Source of the DNA: Actinoplanes cyaneus
GTDB taxonomy: Bacteria > Actinomycetota > Actinomycetes > Mycobacteriales > Micromonosporaceae
Length of the DNA stretch: 64,000 nt
Assembly: GCF_016862095.1 (NCBI RefSeq)
Contig: NZ_BOMH01000072.1
Span: forward strand, 55,800 to 119,799
Reading direction: 5' to 3'
The stretch's first letter is position 1. The number at the start of each line of letters is the position of its first letter. Below, in pieces: positions 25,633 to 34,427 of the stretch. The notes under the pieces were generated by a model. The model was given only the letters and a program-made list of their open reading frames with translations. It did not search any database and had not been told where the DNA came from. Made by a program: the position numbers and the translations under genes.

Positions 25633-26033
25633 GGTGCGTCGGTGCCGGCCGCGCCTGCCTCGACCATGTCCCGGTCGACGAACGGGATGACCGGGCAGTC
25701 CTTCCACAGCTTGTCGAGGGCGTAGAACTCCCGCTCCTCGGTGTGCTGCACGTGGACCACGATGTCGACGTAGTCCAGCAGCACCCACCGGCCCTGCCGC
25801 TCGCCCTCGCGGCGCACCGGCTTCGCCTTCTCCGGCAGTTTGACCAGCGCTTCCTCGATGGCGTCGACGATCGAGGCGACCTGACGCTCGTTGGAGGCTG
25901 AGGCGATGACGAAGGCGTCGGTGATGGCGAGCTGGTCGCCGACGTCGATGACGGAGATGTCCTGCGCCTTCTTGTCGGCGGCGGCCTGCGCGGCCGCCAT
26001 CGCGAGTTCGTAAGCGCGCTCGTTAATCGACAA
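25629..26033 (-). CDS. rsfS: Ribosomal silencing factor RsfS
   Basis: A 134-residue protein: ERAYELAMAAAQAAADKKAQDISVIDVGDQLAITDAFVIASASNERQV, then GRWVLLDYVDIVVHVQHTEEREFYALDKLWKD, the complete RsfS (YbeB) pattern. It binds L14 on the 50S subunit and blocks subunit joining when nutrients are low. TTG at 26033 is taken as the start because it opens the conserved xSxxERAxEL N-terminus and has GGGG seven bases upstream; the first ATG would cut away part of the first helix. It lies 40 bases after nadD and overlaps the phosphatase start. Confidence 0.94.
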   Translation of the reverse strand: MSINERAYELAMAAAQAAADKKAQDISVIDVGDQLAITDAFVIASASNERQVASIVDAIEEALVKLPEKAKPVRREGERQGRWVLLDYVDIVVHVQHTEEREFYALDKLWKDCPVIPFVDRDMVEAGAAGTDAP

Positions 26034-26073
26034 AAGAGTCCCCTCGATCGGGTTCAACAACAGGTCAAGTCTC

Positions 26074-26679
26074 TCACGCGGGTCCGGCAATCCCCGAGTC
26101 CCGATAGAGCCCCCGCTTGTTGATGTACTGCACGACACCATCCGGGACCAGGTACCAGACCGGCAGACCGGCGGCGACCCGCTGCCGGCAGTCGCTGGAC
26201 GAGATCGCCATGGCCGGAACCTCGACCAGGGTGACGCTCTCCTCCGGCAGGTTCGCCGCGGAGAGCTCGAAGCCGGGCCGGGTGACACCGATGAAGTGCG
26301 CGAGACGCAGCATGGTCAGCGCGTCCTTCCACGACATGATCCGGGACAGGGCGTCGGCGCCGGTGATGAAGTACAACTCGGCCGACTGCCCGTAGACGGC
26401 CCGCATGTCGCGCAACGTGTCGACGGTGTAGGTCGGCCCGTCCCGGTCCATGTCCGCGCGACTGACGTGGAAGCGCGGGTTGGAGGCGGTGGCGATGACC
26501 GTCATCAGGTAACGGTCCTCGGCGGGCGAGACGCGGCCCTTCTCGTATGGCTGGCCGGTCGGGACGAACATCACCTCGTCCAGCTGGAAGCGGGCCTGCA
26601 CCTCGCTCGCCGCGACCAGGTGACCGTGGTGGATCGGGTCGAAGGTCCCGCCCATGATCCCGATGCGCCGTGCTGACAT
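26074..26679 (-). CDS. nadD: Nicotinate-nucleotide adenylyltransferase
   Basis: A 201-residue enzyme that adenylates nicotinate mononucleotide in NAD synthesis. The nucleotidyltransferase motif GGTFDPIHHGHL is at 10-21, followed by FVPTGQPYEKG, ITGADALSRIMSWKD and the ISSSDCRQRVAAGLPVWYLVP signature (usually ISSTxIR). The ATG at 26679 lies six bases after TAAGCT (26686-26691 on the minus strand), with no Shine-Dalgarno, so the operon mRNA is probably leaderless. That -10 box sits directly after the stop codon of the upstream kinase gene. Confidence 0.95.
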   Translation of the reverse strand: MSARRIGIMGGTFDPIHHGHLVAASEVQARFQLDEVMFVPTGQPYEKGRVSPAEDRYLMTVIATASNPRFHVSRADMDRDGPTYTVDTLRDMRAVYGQSAELYFITGADALSRIMSWKDALTMLRLAHFIGVTRPGFELSAANLPEESVTLVEVPAMAISSSDCRQRVAAGLPVWYLVPDGVVQYINKRGLYRDSGIAGPA

Positions 26680-26693
26680 CCGAGCAGCTTAGA

Positions 26694-28196
26694 TCAGCCG
26701 TCCAGGCGTTTCCGTACGGCCATCAGCAGGTCATTCGACGTGAACGGCTTCTCCAGCAGCTCCACGCCCGGGTCCAGGGTCCCCTGGGAGGCCAGCACCG
26801 GCTGGGCGTAACCGGACATGTAGAGCACCCGGGTCGACGGCCGCACGTCGGTGAGCCGCTCGGCCAGTTCCTTGCCCAGCATGCCGGGCATCACCACGTC
26901 GCTGAGCAGCAGGTCGATCTGCCCGGTGTGACCGGCGGCCACCTCCAGCGCCTTGGGGCCGCAGTCCGCGCTGATCACCTGGTAGCCGGCGCCGGTGAGG
27001 ATCCGGCCGGCCACGTCACGCAGCGCGTCCTCGTCCTCGGCGACCAGGACCGTCTCGCCGTTCCCGCGGGTGGCGGCCGGCGACATCTCGCTCTCCTCCG
27101 GCACCACCTCGCCCCCGGCCGGCAGCACCACGGTGACCGTGGTGCCCAGACCCGGTTCGCTGGCCAGGGTGACCTCGCCGCCGGCCTGGTTGACCATGCC
27201 GTACACGGTGGCCAGGCCCAGCCCGGTCGCCTCGCCCTTGGGCTTGGTGGTGAAGAACGGGTCGAAGGCGCGGTCCAGCACGTCGGCGATCATCCCGGCG
27301 CCCGAGTCGGAGACCCGCAGCCGGACCCGGTCGCCCAGCCGGTGGGTGTCGATCACGAGGTTCCCGCCGTCGGGCATCGCGTCCTTGGCGTTGCGCACCA
27401 GGCTGACCAGCAGCTGCTCGATCTGGCCGGGGTCGAAGGTGACCGAGGGCAGGTCGGGCGCGGGCCGGAACATCAGCGTGATGCTCGCGCCCACCGACTC
27501 GCGCAGGCCGGCCTCCAGCTCGCTGATCCGCTCGTTGAGGTCGATCGGCTGGGGACGGACCACCTCGCGCCGGGCGAAGGCGAGCAACTGGTGGGTGAGG
27601 TCGGTGCCGCGGGTGCCGGCCCGGACCACCTGCTGCGCGTCCGCGGCGATCGCCTTCAGGTCCGGTGCCGGGGCCTCGGTCTCCTCGATCACGAAGTTCG
27701 CGTAGTTGAGGATCACGCCGAGCATGTTGTTGAAGTCGTGCGCGATGCCGCCGGCCAGTTGCCCGAGGCTCTCCAGGCGCTGGCTGCGGTGCAGCTGGGT
27801 CTCCGCGCGCAGCTTCGCCTTCTCCTCCTCGGCGCGGACCCGCTCGGTCAGGTCCCGGACCACCGCGACGGCGAGCCGGCCCTGGGGTGTCTCGACGACC
27901 GTGGTGGACGACTCGACCGGGAACTCGGTGCCGTCGCGCCGCCGGGCGGTGGTCACGACGGTGCCGATCGCCCCGGGCGGGGACGACCCGATCATCCGCT
28001 GCCGTTCCGGCAGCAGCGCCCTGGACTCGTCGGTCAGCAGCACGTTGACCGGCCGGCCGATCAGGTCGGCGACGGGCCAGCCGTACATCTGGCCGGCCCG
28101 GTCGTTCGCCAGCGCGATCAGCGGGCCGTCGAAGACCAGGATCGCGTCCGGCGCTGCCTGCAGCAGACCACTGGAAAGTTCAGCGGACCATTCCAC
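26694..28196 (-). CDS. PAS hybrid histidine kinase with C-terminal receiver
   Basis: A 500-residue soluble hybrid kinase. A PAS domain (about 8-120) is followed by a short coiled coil. The HisKA domain has GGIAHDFNNMLG (His153), the ATPase domain has N-box LVRNAKDAMP, G1 DSGAGM, F-box PFFTTK and G2 GLGLA, and the receiver has phospho-acceptor Asp about 433 (LLLSDVVMPGM) and Lys about 483. No membrane segment is present, so the signal is probably cytosolic. The start is GTG at 28196 with GGGGG eight bases upstream. No separate response regulator is adjacent; phosphate may end on the receiver or pass to an unlinked protein. Confidence 0.92.
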   Translation of the reverse strand: MEWSAELSSGLLQAAPDAILVFDGPLIALANDRAGQMYGWPVADLIGRPVNVLLTDESRALLPERQRMIGSSPPGAIGTVVTTARRRDGTEFPVESSTTVVETPQGRLAVAVVRDLTERVRAEEEKAKLRAETQLHRSQRLESLGQLAGGIAHDFNNMLGVILNYANFVIEETEAPAPDLKAIAADAQQVVRAGTRGTDLTHQLLAFARREVVRPQPIDLNERISELEAGLRESVGASITLMFRPAPDLPSVTFDPGQIEQLLVSLVRNAKDAMPDGGNLVIDTHRLGDRVRLRVSDSGAGMIADVLDRAFDPFFTTKPKGEATGLGLATVYGMVNQAGGEVTLASEPGLGTTVTVVLPAGGEVVPEESEMSPAATRGNGETVLVAEDEDALRDVAGRILTGAGYQVISADCGPKALEVAAGHTGQIDLLLSDVVMPGMLGKELAERLTDVRPSTRVLYMSGYAQPVLASQGTLDPGVELLEKPFTSNDLLMAVRKRLDG

Positions 28197-28252
28197 GCAT
28201 TCACCCCCGTAGCACCAGGCTACCGGGGCGAACGCGGATAAAACCGGAAAAG

Positions 28253-30742
28253 TCAGGAGGCGCTCAGCGCGCGCCGCATGTCGTCGTCGTTGTCCAGCAC
28301 CACCCGGCGCAGCACCGGGTGCAGATCCGGCGAGGCCAGCAGCCCGGCGGCCAGCTCACGGGTCCGTGCCGAGACCATCACCGCCGGGTACGCCGCCAGC
28401 GCCGTCTTCTCCGCGCTCATCCCGGACCGGATCCGCATCATCCCCGGCATCTCGGCGAAGTACCGGCTCACGTAAGGCTCCAGCAGCTCGCGCTGCTCCG
28501 GCTGCCAGAAGCCGCCCGCGGTCAGCTCGACCAGCCGGTTGGAGAGCGAGGCGTCCCCGACGATCGCCGCCCACGCCGCCTCCTTGGCCGCCGGGTCGGG
28601 CAGCGCGGCACGGCAGCGGGCCGCCCACTGCTCGCCGGTGGCCGTCCGGTCCCCGGCCAGCTCCGCCTCGATCGCGTCCACCCCGGCCGCGCCGAGCACG
28701 GCGAGCCGGTAGAGGATCAGCCAGCGCAGGTCGGCGTCCACGACCAGCCCCTCCGGCACGCCGTCGCCGGTCAGCCAGCCACTCAGCCGGGCGGTGTCGC
28801 GGGTGGCGCCGATCAGGCCGCGGGCCGCGACGAGCTGCCGTGAGCTGCCCGGCGCGGAGGCGGCGACCAGCCGGTCGGCGGCCTGCGCGATCAGCTCGCA
28901 CGCGGCCGGCCTGGTCTCCGCCGTGGCGTAACGGTCGACCAGGCCACGGGTGGCGCGCAGCACGTCCTCGACGATCACCGTCTCGGTCTCCGCCGGCAAC
29001 GCGGTCAGCACCAGGGTGACCAGCTCGGCGACCGGGCGCTCGCCGTCCACCACGGCGTCCAGCGCCGAGGCCCAGATCACCGCGCGGGCCAGCGAGTCGG
29101 TCAGCAACGGCAGCAGCAGCGGCACGGCGGCCGCCGACTCGTCGTCGAGACGGATCTTGCCGTACGCCAGGTCCCCGTCGTTCAGCAGCAGGAGATCCGC
29201 GACCCGGGCGCCGGTCAGGCCGGGCAGCACGGTCCGCCCGGTCGCGCCGATCTCGGCCTCGACCAGCTCCCGCCGGGTGACCACGCCGTCCGCGTGGTCG
29301 TAGACGCCGATCCCGATCCGGTGCGGGCGCAGCGTCGGGAACTCCTGCGGCGCGGTCTGCACGAGCGCGACCTCGCGGTACACGTCCCCGTCGCGTTGCA
29401 CTTCGAGCCGCAGCGTGTTCACCTGCGCCCGGCGCAGCCACAGCTCGGCCCAGCCGGACAGGTCCCGGCCGCTCGCCTTGGACAGCGCGCCGAGCAGGTC
29501 GGCCAGCGTGGCGTTGCCGTACGCGTGGACCTTGAAGTGCGCGTTCACCCCGGAGAGGAAGGCGGAGTCACCCAGCCACGCGACGAGCTGCTTGAGCACC
29601 GAGGCACCCTTGGCGTACGAGATGCCGTCGAAGTTCATCAGCGCCTCGTCGGTGTCGGCGACCTCGGACGGCGCGACCGGGTGGGTCGAGGGCCGCTGGT
29701 CGGCGCGCAGCCCCCAGGCCTTGCGGTGGATCGCGAACGTGGTCCAGGTGCCGGTGAACCGGGTGGCCTCGGCCGCGACCCGGGAACCCAGGTACTCCGC
29801 GAACGACTCGTTCAGCCACAGGTCGTCCCACCACGCCATGGTGACCAGGTCGCCGAACCACTGGTGGGCCATCTCGTGGGCGATCACGCTGGCCCGATGC
29901 TCGCGCTCGGTCTCGGTGATCGTCGAGCGGGGCACGAACTCGTCGCGGAACACGATCAGCCCCGGGTACTCCATCGCACCGAAGTTGAACTCCGGGGCGA
30001 AGGCCTGCTGGTAGTGCCCGAACGGGTAGCGGATCTCGAACATCTCGTGGAACCGGTCCAGGCACTGCTTGGTGATCTCGAAGATCTCCGGCGCCTGCGC
30101 GTCGAGCTGCTCGGCGAGCGTGGCCCGGATGTAGAGCGCCAGCGGGATGCCGTCGTGCTCGTCGGTGCGCACGTGCCAGGGGCCGGCGATCAGGCTGGCC
30201 AGGTATGTCGAGATGCGCTCGGTGGCGGCGAACTCCCAGCGCCCGCCGTCGCGCGTGACCAGCTGCCCGTTGGTGGCCACGGTCCACTCGGCCGGGGCGG
30301 TCACGCTCACCCGGAACGACGCCTTCAGGTCCGGCTGGTCGAAGCAGGGCAGCACCCGCCCGCCGTTGTTGATGAACAGGTGCTGGTAGAGGTAGACCGA
30401 GCCGTCCGCCGGATCGGTGTACTTGTGCAGACCCTCGCCGTTGTTCGAATACCGCATCGTCGCGTCGACGACCAGCTCGTTCACCTCGGCGAGACCGCTG
30501 AGCGCGAGCCGCCCGTCGGCCACCGCGGCGTGCGCCACCGGCTGCCCGTTCAGCGTGATCGAGGCGATCGCGGCGGGCTCGAACTCACAGAACGTCGAGG
30601 CGCCGGAACGGGCCCGGAAGCGGGCCACGGTGCGGGCCCGGAACGTGTCGCCGGACGCGGTGAGGTCCAGGTCGACGTGGTAGCTCTCGACGTCGACGAG
30701 TGACGCCCGGTCGGCGGCCTCGGCGCGGGTCAGGGTCGGCAT
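28253..30742 (-). CDS. pepN: Aminopeptidase N (M1 family)
   Basis: An 829-residue zinc aminopeptidase that removes N-terminal residues from peptides in the cytoplasm. The exopeptidase motif GAMEY is at 255-259, and the zinc motif HEMAHQWFGD starts at 289 with the third ligand Glu in NESFAEY (312). A long C-terminal helical ERAP1-like domain closes the protein. The length is normal for the actinobacterial form. The ATG at 30742 opens the PTLTRAEAADRA start; an in-frame ATG at 30754 is possible. It is divergent from the trpS leader. Confidence 0.95.
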   Translation of the reverse strand: MPTLTRAEAADRASLVDVESYHVDLDLTASGDTFRARTVARFRARSGASTFCEFEPAAIASITLNGQPVAHAAVADGRLALSGLAEVNELVVDATMRYSNNGEGLHKYTDPADGSVYLYQHLFINNGGRVLPCFDQPDLKASFRVSVTAPAEWTVATNGQLVTRDGGRWEFAATERISTYLASLIAGPWHVRTDEHDGIPLALYIRATLAEQLDAQAPEIFEITKQCLDRFHEMFEIRYPFGHYQQAFAPEFNFGAMEYPGLIVFRDEFVPRSTITETEREHRASVIAHEMAHQWFGDLVTMAWWDDLWLNESFAEYLGSRVAAEATRFTGTWTTFAIHRKAWGLRADQRPSTHPVAPSEVADTDEALMNFDGISYAKGASVLKQLVAWLGDSAFLSGVNAHFKVHAYGNATLADLLGALSKASGRDLSGWAELWLRRAQVNTLRLEVQRDGDVYREVALVQTAPQEFPTLRPHRIGIGVYDHADGVVTRRELVEAEIGATGRTVLPGLTGARVADLLLLNDGDLAYGKIRLDDESAAAVPLLLPLLTDSLARAVIWASALDAVVDGERPVAELVTLVLTALPAETETVIVEDVLRATRGLVDRYATAETRPAACELIAQAADRLVAASAPGSSRQLVAARGLIGATRDTARLSGWLTGDGVPEGLVVDADLRWLILYRLAVLGAAGVDAIEAELAGDRTATGEQWAARCRAALPDPAAKEAAWAAIVGDASLSNRLVELTAGGFWQPEQRELLEPYVSRYFAEMPGMMRIRSGMSAEKTALAAYPAVMVSARTRELAAGLLASPDLHPVLRRVVLDNDDDMRRALSAS

Positions 30743-30798
30743 GACGACAATCATGCCGGTAACCGCTGCCCTGCCGCGCAGCCCCCGCCGGTGATCAC

Positions 30799-30827
30799 TT
30801 GCCGTGACCGGCGGCGCGCGCTAGCTT
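30799..30827 (+). promoter_or_regulatory. Promoter of the trpS leader
   Basis: TTGCCG (30799-30804), 17 bases, TAGCTT (30822-30827), then seven bases to the ATG of the leader peptide. The transcript should therefore start at or next to the leader peptide ATG. Confidence 0.7.
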
Positions 30828-30834
30828 CGGACCC

Positions 30835-30870
30835 ATGCGCGTGACCCGCACCGACTGGTGGCTGCCCTGA
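30835..30870 (+). CDS. trpS leader peptide with tandem Trp codons
   Basis: Eleven codons: MRVTRTDWWLP then TGA. Two adjacent TGG codons at 30856-30861 act as the Trp sensor: a ribosome stalls there when charged tRNA-Trp is scarce. The frame lies between a good promoter and an attenuator hairpin, which is the classic arrangement of ribosome-mediated attenuation. Confidence 0.85.
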   Translation: MRVTRTDWWLP

Positions 30871-30940
30871 CCGGGCGGCCCCTTCCCACGCGCGATCCAC
30901 TCATCCGCGGCCGCCCCACCCGGGCGGCCGTTTCACGTTG
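30871..30940 (+). promoter_or_regulatory. Transcription attenuator of trpS
   Basis: Three mutually exclusive segments. Segment 2 is GGGCGGCC (30873-30880), segment 3 is CGGCCGCCC (30908-30916), segment 4 is GGGCGGCCG (30922-30930). Pairing 3:4 gives a nine-base-pair terminator with loop CACCC followed by TTTCACGTT. Pairing 2:3 gives an eight-base-pair antiterminator. A ribosome stalled at the Trp codons would leave segment 2 free to pair with 3, so trpS would be expressed when tryptophan is low. Confidence 0.82.
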
Positions 30941-30998
30941 CACGTGTGGTCTCCCGGGGGCGGGGCGGTCGTCGTACCCCAGGAATCGGAGACCTCTC

Positions 30999-31988
30999 AT
31001 GACGACCACCGTGACCCGCACGCCCGCCGTGACCCGCCGCCTCACCGGTTTTCAGCCGACCGGCCGGCTGCATCTGGGCAACCTGCTGGGCGCGCTGCGC
31101 CCCCTCATCGCGGCGCAGGACACCACCGAGTCCATCGCCCTGATCGCGGACCTGCACGCGATGACCATGGAACACGACCCTTCCGCGGTACGGCGTTCCA
31201 CGCTGGAGCAGGCCACGGTCATGCTCGCCGCCGGAGTCGACCCGGAGCGCACCCCGATCGTCGTGCAGTCCCAGGTTCGCGAGCACACCGAGCTGCACTA
31301 CCTGCTGGAGTGCGTGGCCGCGCACGGCGAGGCGGCCCGCATGATCCAGTTCAAGGAGAAGTCCGCGGCCGGCGGCCCGATCCGGCTCAGCCTGCTCACG
31401 TACCCGGTGCTGATGGCCGCCGACATCCTGCTCTACGACACCACGCAGGTGCCGGTCGGCGAGGATCAGAACCAGCACCTGGAGCTCGCCCGCACCCTGG
31501 CGATCAGGTTCAACTCGAGGTACGGCCCGACGTTCACCGTGCCGGAGGGCGTCCGCCCGGAATCGGCCGCGCGGATCATGGACCTCGCCGAGCCGAGCAC
31601 GAAGATGGGCAAGAGCACCGGAACCGGGCGGATCGGCCTGCTCGACCCGCCCGAGGTGATCCGCCGCACGATCGCGCGGGCCGCCACCGACCCGATCGGG
31701 CTGGTCCGCCGCGACCGGGAGAACCAGCCCGGCGTGACGAACCTGATCGGCATCCTGGCCGAACTCACCGGCCGGGAACCGTCCGACGCGATCTCCTACG
31801 CGGCCCTGAAACGCGAGGTCACGGACGCGGTCGAGGCGGTGGTCGCGCCCATCCGGGCGCGTCACGCGGAGTTCGCGGCAGACCCCGATTTTGTACGCGG
31901 GGTGCTCGCGGCCGGCGCCGGGAAGGTCCGCCCGACGGCGGCCGCGACAATGAGCCGCGCCCGCCGCGGGATCGGTCTACTGGACTAA
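30999..31988 (+). CDS. trpS: Tryptophanyl-tRNA synthetase
   Basis: A 329-residue class I synthetase. The HIGH-type motif is GRLHLGNLLGAL and the KMSKS-type loop is STKMGKSTG. DILLYDTTQVPVGEDQNQHLELAR contains the usual TrpRS D-x-VPVGxDQxxH active-site stretch. The ATG at 30999 has GGAG seven bases upstream. The attenuator just upstream shows induction by Trp shortage. The indolmycin-resistant auxiliary TrpRS of streptomycetes is known to be induced in a comparable way; whether this is the only trpS of the organism cannot be told. The last 12 bases overlap the convergent acetyltransferase gene. Confidence 0.96.
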   Translation: MTTTVTRTPAVTRRLTGFQPTGRLHLGNLLGALRPLIAAQDTTESIALIADLHAMTMEHDPSAVRRSTLEQATVMLAAGVDPERTPIVVQSQVREHTELHYLLECVAAHGEAARMIQFKEKSAAGGPIRLSLLTYPVLMAADILLYDTTQVPVGEDQNQHLELARTLAIRFNSRYGPTFTVPEGVRPESAARIMDLAEPSTKMGKSTGTGRIGLLDPPEVIRRTIARAATDPIGLVRRDRENQPGVTNLIGILAELTGREPSDAISYAALKREVTDAVEAVVAPIRARHAEFAADPDFVRGVLAAGAGKVRPTAAATMSRARRGIGLLD

Positions 31989-32426
31989 CGCGGGCAGCTT
32001 CTTCTCGAAGCACACGCTCGACGGGTTGCCGGCATAGCCCCCGAACGCGGGGATCTGCCGGTAACCCGAGGACTGGTAGAGCGCGATCGCGGCCGGCAGG
32101 TGAACACCGGTCTCCAGCCGGATGACCGGCCGGCCCTCGGCGAGCGCCTCCTCCTCGACGGCGACGATCAACTGACGGGCCAGCCCGCGGCCCCGGAAGG
32201 CCGGGCGCACGTACATCCGGGTCAGCTCGGCGACGCCCGGATCGAGGGCCCGCCAGGCCGCGCACGCGACCGCCCGGCCGTTCACCGTGCCGATCAGGTG
32301 TTCCCCGTCGTCGTGCGGCTCGAATATCTTCCCCGTGCCCGCTCCGGCCTCGGCCAGCTCGCGCTGCTGAGCAGTCACGAGGGCGGCGAGTTCGGGGTCC
32401 AGGGCGGGACGCGATTCGATCAGCAC
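31977..32426 (-). CDS. GNAT-family N-acetyltransferase
   Basis: A 149-residue acetyltransferase. Motif A for acetyl-CoA binding is RMYVRPAFRGRGLARQLI (about 69-86), followed by IRLETGVHLPAAIALYQSSGYRQIPAFGGYAGNPSSVCFEK, the usual C-terminal strand and helix. The substrate is unknown; the GYxxIPxFGxY end is common in small-molecule acetyltransferases. The start is GTG at 32426; TACGGT lies seven bases before it. Its 3' end overlaps trpS by 12 bases on the other strand. Confidence 0.87.
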   Translation of the reverse strand: MLIESRPALDPELAALVTAQQRELAEAGAGTGKIFEPHDDGEHLIGTVNGRAVACAAWRALDPGVAELTRMYVRPAFRGRGLARQLIVAVEEEALAEGRPVIRLETGVHLPAAIALYQSSGYRQIPAFGGYAGNPSSVCFEKKLPALVQ

Positions 32427-32483
32427 GGACGTAACCGTATGTGACGCCCGTTTCCGGAGGGTTGCGAAGAACTGGACGGTCCC

Positions 32484-33992
32484 CTATTCGCCGGTGTCGT
32501 CCTCGTCGTAGTCCTCGTCACTGACCAGCACAGGGAGTTTCGAGTTGGTGACGCTGGAGACCGTTCCGTCGGCCGCCATGTGCATCATCTCGTCCTCCGA
32601 CCGGACCCGGCGGGCCTTGCGGGCGGCGAGACGCTGCGCCGCGGAGGGCCGGTGGTCCAGCTCCTCCAGGCGGGCGTCGGTGCCACGCGGGCCGGAGACG
32701 AACTCGCCGGCGTTGGGGTGCCAGTCGAACTCGCGCTCGCCGATCCGGACCGGGTCGCCGCCCTTCGCGCCCATCTTCGCGAGCTTGTCCTCGACGCCGA
32801 GCCGCTCCAGCCGGTCCCCCAGGTAACCGATCGCCTCGTCGTTGTCGAAGTTGGTCTGCTTGATCCAGCGCTCCACCTGGGCGCCGCGGATCACGTAGAC
32901 GCCGTCCGCGTCCTGCTCGACGGTGAAGCCGCTGTCGTCGACAGCGCGCGGGCGCAGCACGACCCGGGTCGCCTCGACCACCGGCTTGGCCGCCCGGAAC
33001 TCGGCGACCGCCTTGGCCAGCGCGTAACCGAACTCCTTGAGACCCTCCCGGGTCACCGCGCTCACCTCGTACACCTGGTAGCCGCGCGCCTCCAGGTCGG
33101 GGCGGACCATCTCGGCCAGGTCCCGCCCGTCCGGGATGTCGATCTTGTTGAGCACGACCATGCGGGGGCGATCCTCCAGACCGCCGTACGCGCTCAGCTC
33201 CGCCTCGATCGCGTCCAGGTCCGCCAGCGGGTCCCGCTCGATCTCCGGCGTCGCCGAGTCCAGCACGTGGACCAGCACCGACGTGCGCTCGATGTGCCGC
33301 AGGAACTGCATGCCCAGCCCCTTGCCGGTGGCCGCGCCCGGGATCAGCCCCGGAACGTCCGCGATGACGAACGTCTCCTCACCGGCCTGCACCACACCGA
33401 GGTTCGGCACCAGCGTGGTGAACGGGTAGTCGGCGATCTTCGGCTTCGCCGCGGAGAGCACCGAGATCAGCGACGACTTGCCGGCCGAGGGGAAACCCAC
33501 CAGGCCGACGTCGGCGACGCTCTTCAGCTCCAGCACCACGTCCATCTGGTCACCCGGCTCGCCCAGCTCGGCGAAGCCCGGCACCTTGCGACGGGTGTTC
33601 GCCAGCGCCCGGTTGCCCCGGCCCCCGCGACCGCCGCGCGCCACCTCGAACTCGGTGCCGGCGCCCACCAGGTCGGCCAGCACCTCGCCGTCGGCGGTCT
33701 GCACGACAGTGCCGTCGGGCACCTTCAGGACCAGGTCCTTGCCGTTCGCGCCGTCCCGGTTCGCGCCGGCGCCACCGCCACCGTTGGTCGCCTTGACGTG
33801 CGGGTGGAAGTGGAAGTCCAGCAGGGTGTGCTGCTGCGGGTCGACGACCAGCCTGATGCTGCCGCCGTGCCCGCCGTTGCCGCCGTCCGGCCCGCCGAGC
33901 GGCTTGAACTTCTCCCGGAGCACGGAGACACAGCCGTGTCCGCCGTCACCCGCCTGCAGGTGCAGCACGACCCGGTCGACGAACGTGGTCAC
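32484..33992 (-). CDS. obgE: GTPase Obg
   Basis: A 502-residue GTPase for 50S assembly and stress control. The Gly-rich Obg fold fills residues 1-160 (GGPDGGNGGHGGS, ANGGRG-type repeats). The G domain includes GFPSAGKSS (G1), DVPGLI (G3) and NKID (G4). The OCT domain follows (FTVEQDADGVYVIRG, ERWIKQTNFDNDEAIGYL), and the tail is acidic (DEDYDEDDTGE). The OCT domain and tail are actinobacterial features. The start is GTG at 33992. It lies downstream of rplU-rpmA, the usual order, but is separated by 435 noncoding bases with a strong terminator, so it probably has its own promoter. Confidence 0.97.
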   Translation of the reverse strand: MTTFVDRVVLHLQAGDGGHGCVSVLREKFKPLGGPDGGNGGHGGSIRLVVDPQQHTLLDFHFHPHVKATNGGGGAGANRDGANGKDLVLKVPDGTVVQTADGEVLADLVGAGTEFEVARGGRGGRGNRALANTRRKVPGFAELGEPGDQMDVVLELKSVADVGLVGFPSAGKSSLISVLSAAKPKIADYPFTTLVPNLGVVQAGEETFVIADVPGLIPGAATGKGLGMQFLRHIERTSVLVHVLDSATPEIERDPLADLDAIEAELSAYGGLEDRPRMVVLNKIDIPDGRDLAEMVRPDLEARGYQVYEVSAVTREGLKEFGYALAKAVAEFRAAKPVVEATRVVLRPRAVDDSGFTVEQDADGVYVIRGAQVERWIKQTNFDNDEAIGYLGDRLERLGVEDKLAKMGAKGGDPVRIGEREFDWHPNAGEFVSGPRGTDARLEELDHRPSAAQRLAARKARRVRSEDEMMHMAADGTVSSVTNSKLPVLVSDEDYDEDDTGE

Positions 33993-34287
33993 GGCTCAAC
34001 TCCTAGAAACGCTTCTCTGTCCGGTCGCCCGATGGCTCCCGTGATGCTGCCTTGCGAGCTCTCTGGCGCCCGGCGGCTCTTACTTCTGCGAGCTCTCCGG
34101 TCCCGGCGAGCTCTTTTCCGTCCGGCACCCGGCGAGCTCCCACCCGCGGCGCCCGGCGAACCCTCGCCCGCGGCTCTCTCGGCCGGCTCTCGCCCGGGGC
34201 GCCCGTCGGGCGTTTTGTCCCCGCCCTGACCAACGCCCGGCCTGGCGCCGCTGTTCCCACCCGGCGAGGCGTCACGGTCGCGGTCCT

Positions 34288-34340
34288 GGCTGGTTCTCAT
34301 GGTCGTTATTCGTTCCTCATAACGACCATGAGAACCAGCC
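34288..34340. repeat. Perfect 22-base-pair inverted repeat between obgE and rpmA
   Basis: Arms 34288-34309 and 34319-34340 match perfectly around the nine-base loop TCGTTCCTC. At about half A+T the arms are far richer in A and T than the surroundings. It lies in the gene-free stretch 33993-34427, which also holds several GCGAGCTC direct repeats (about 34045-34130) and the rpmA terminator. It does not look like a normal GC-rich terminator. Confidence 0.8.
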
Positions 34341-34381
34341 GGAGCCGGCCACGCGCGGCGCCCCGGAGGCGGCACAAACAA

Positions 34382-34419
34382 AAGCGGGCCGTGGACCCCG
34401 AGAGGTCCGCGGCCCGCTT
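34382..34419 (-). terminator. rplU-rpmA terminator
   Basis: A 16-base-pair stem with one mismatch (34382-34397 with 34404-34419), loop of six, beginning eight bases after the rpmA stop on the minus strand. Confidence 0.8.
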
Positions 34420-34427
34420 CAGCAGTA

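Noticed and set aside
34045..34130. GCGAGCTC repeats as a regulatory array
   Set aside because: Copies are irregularly spaced and short, with neither symmetry across copies nor a promoter context; only mentioned as repeats.
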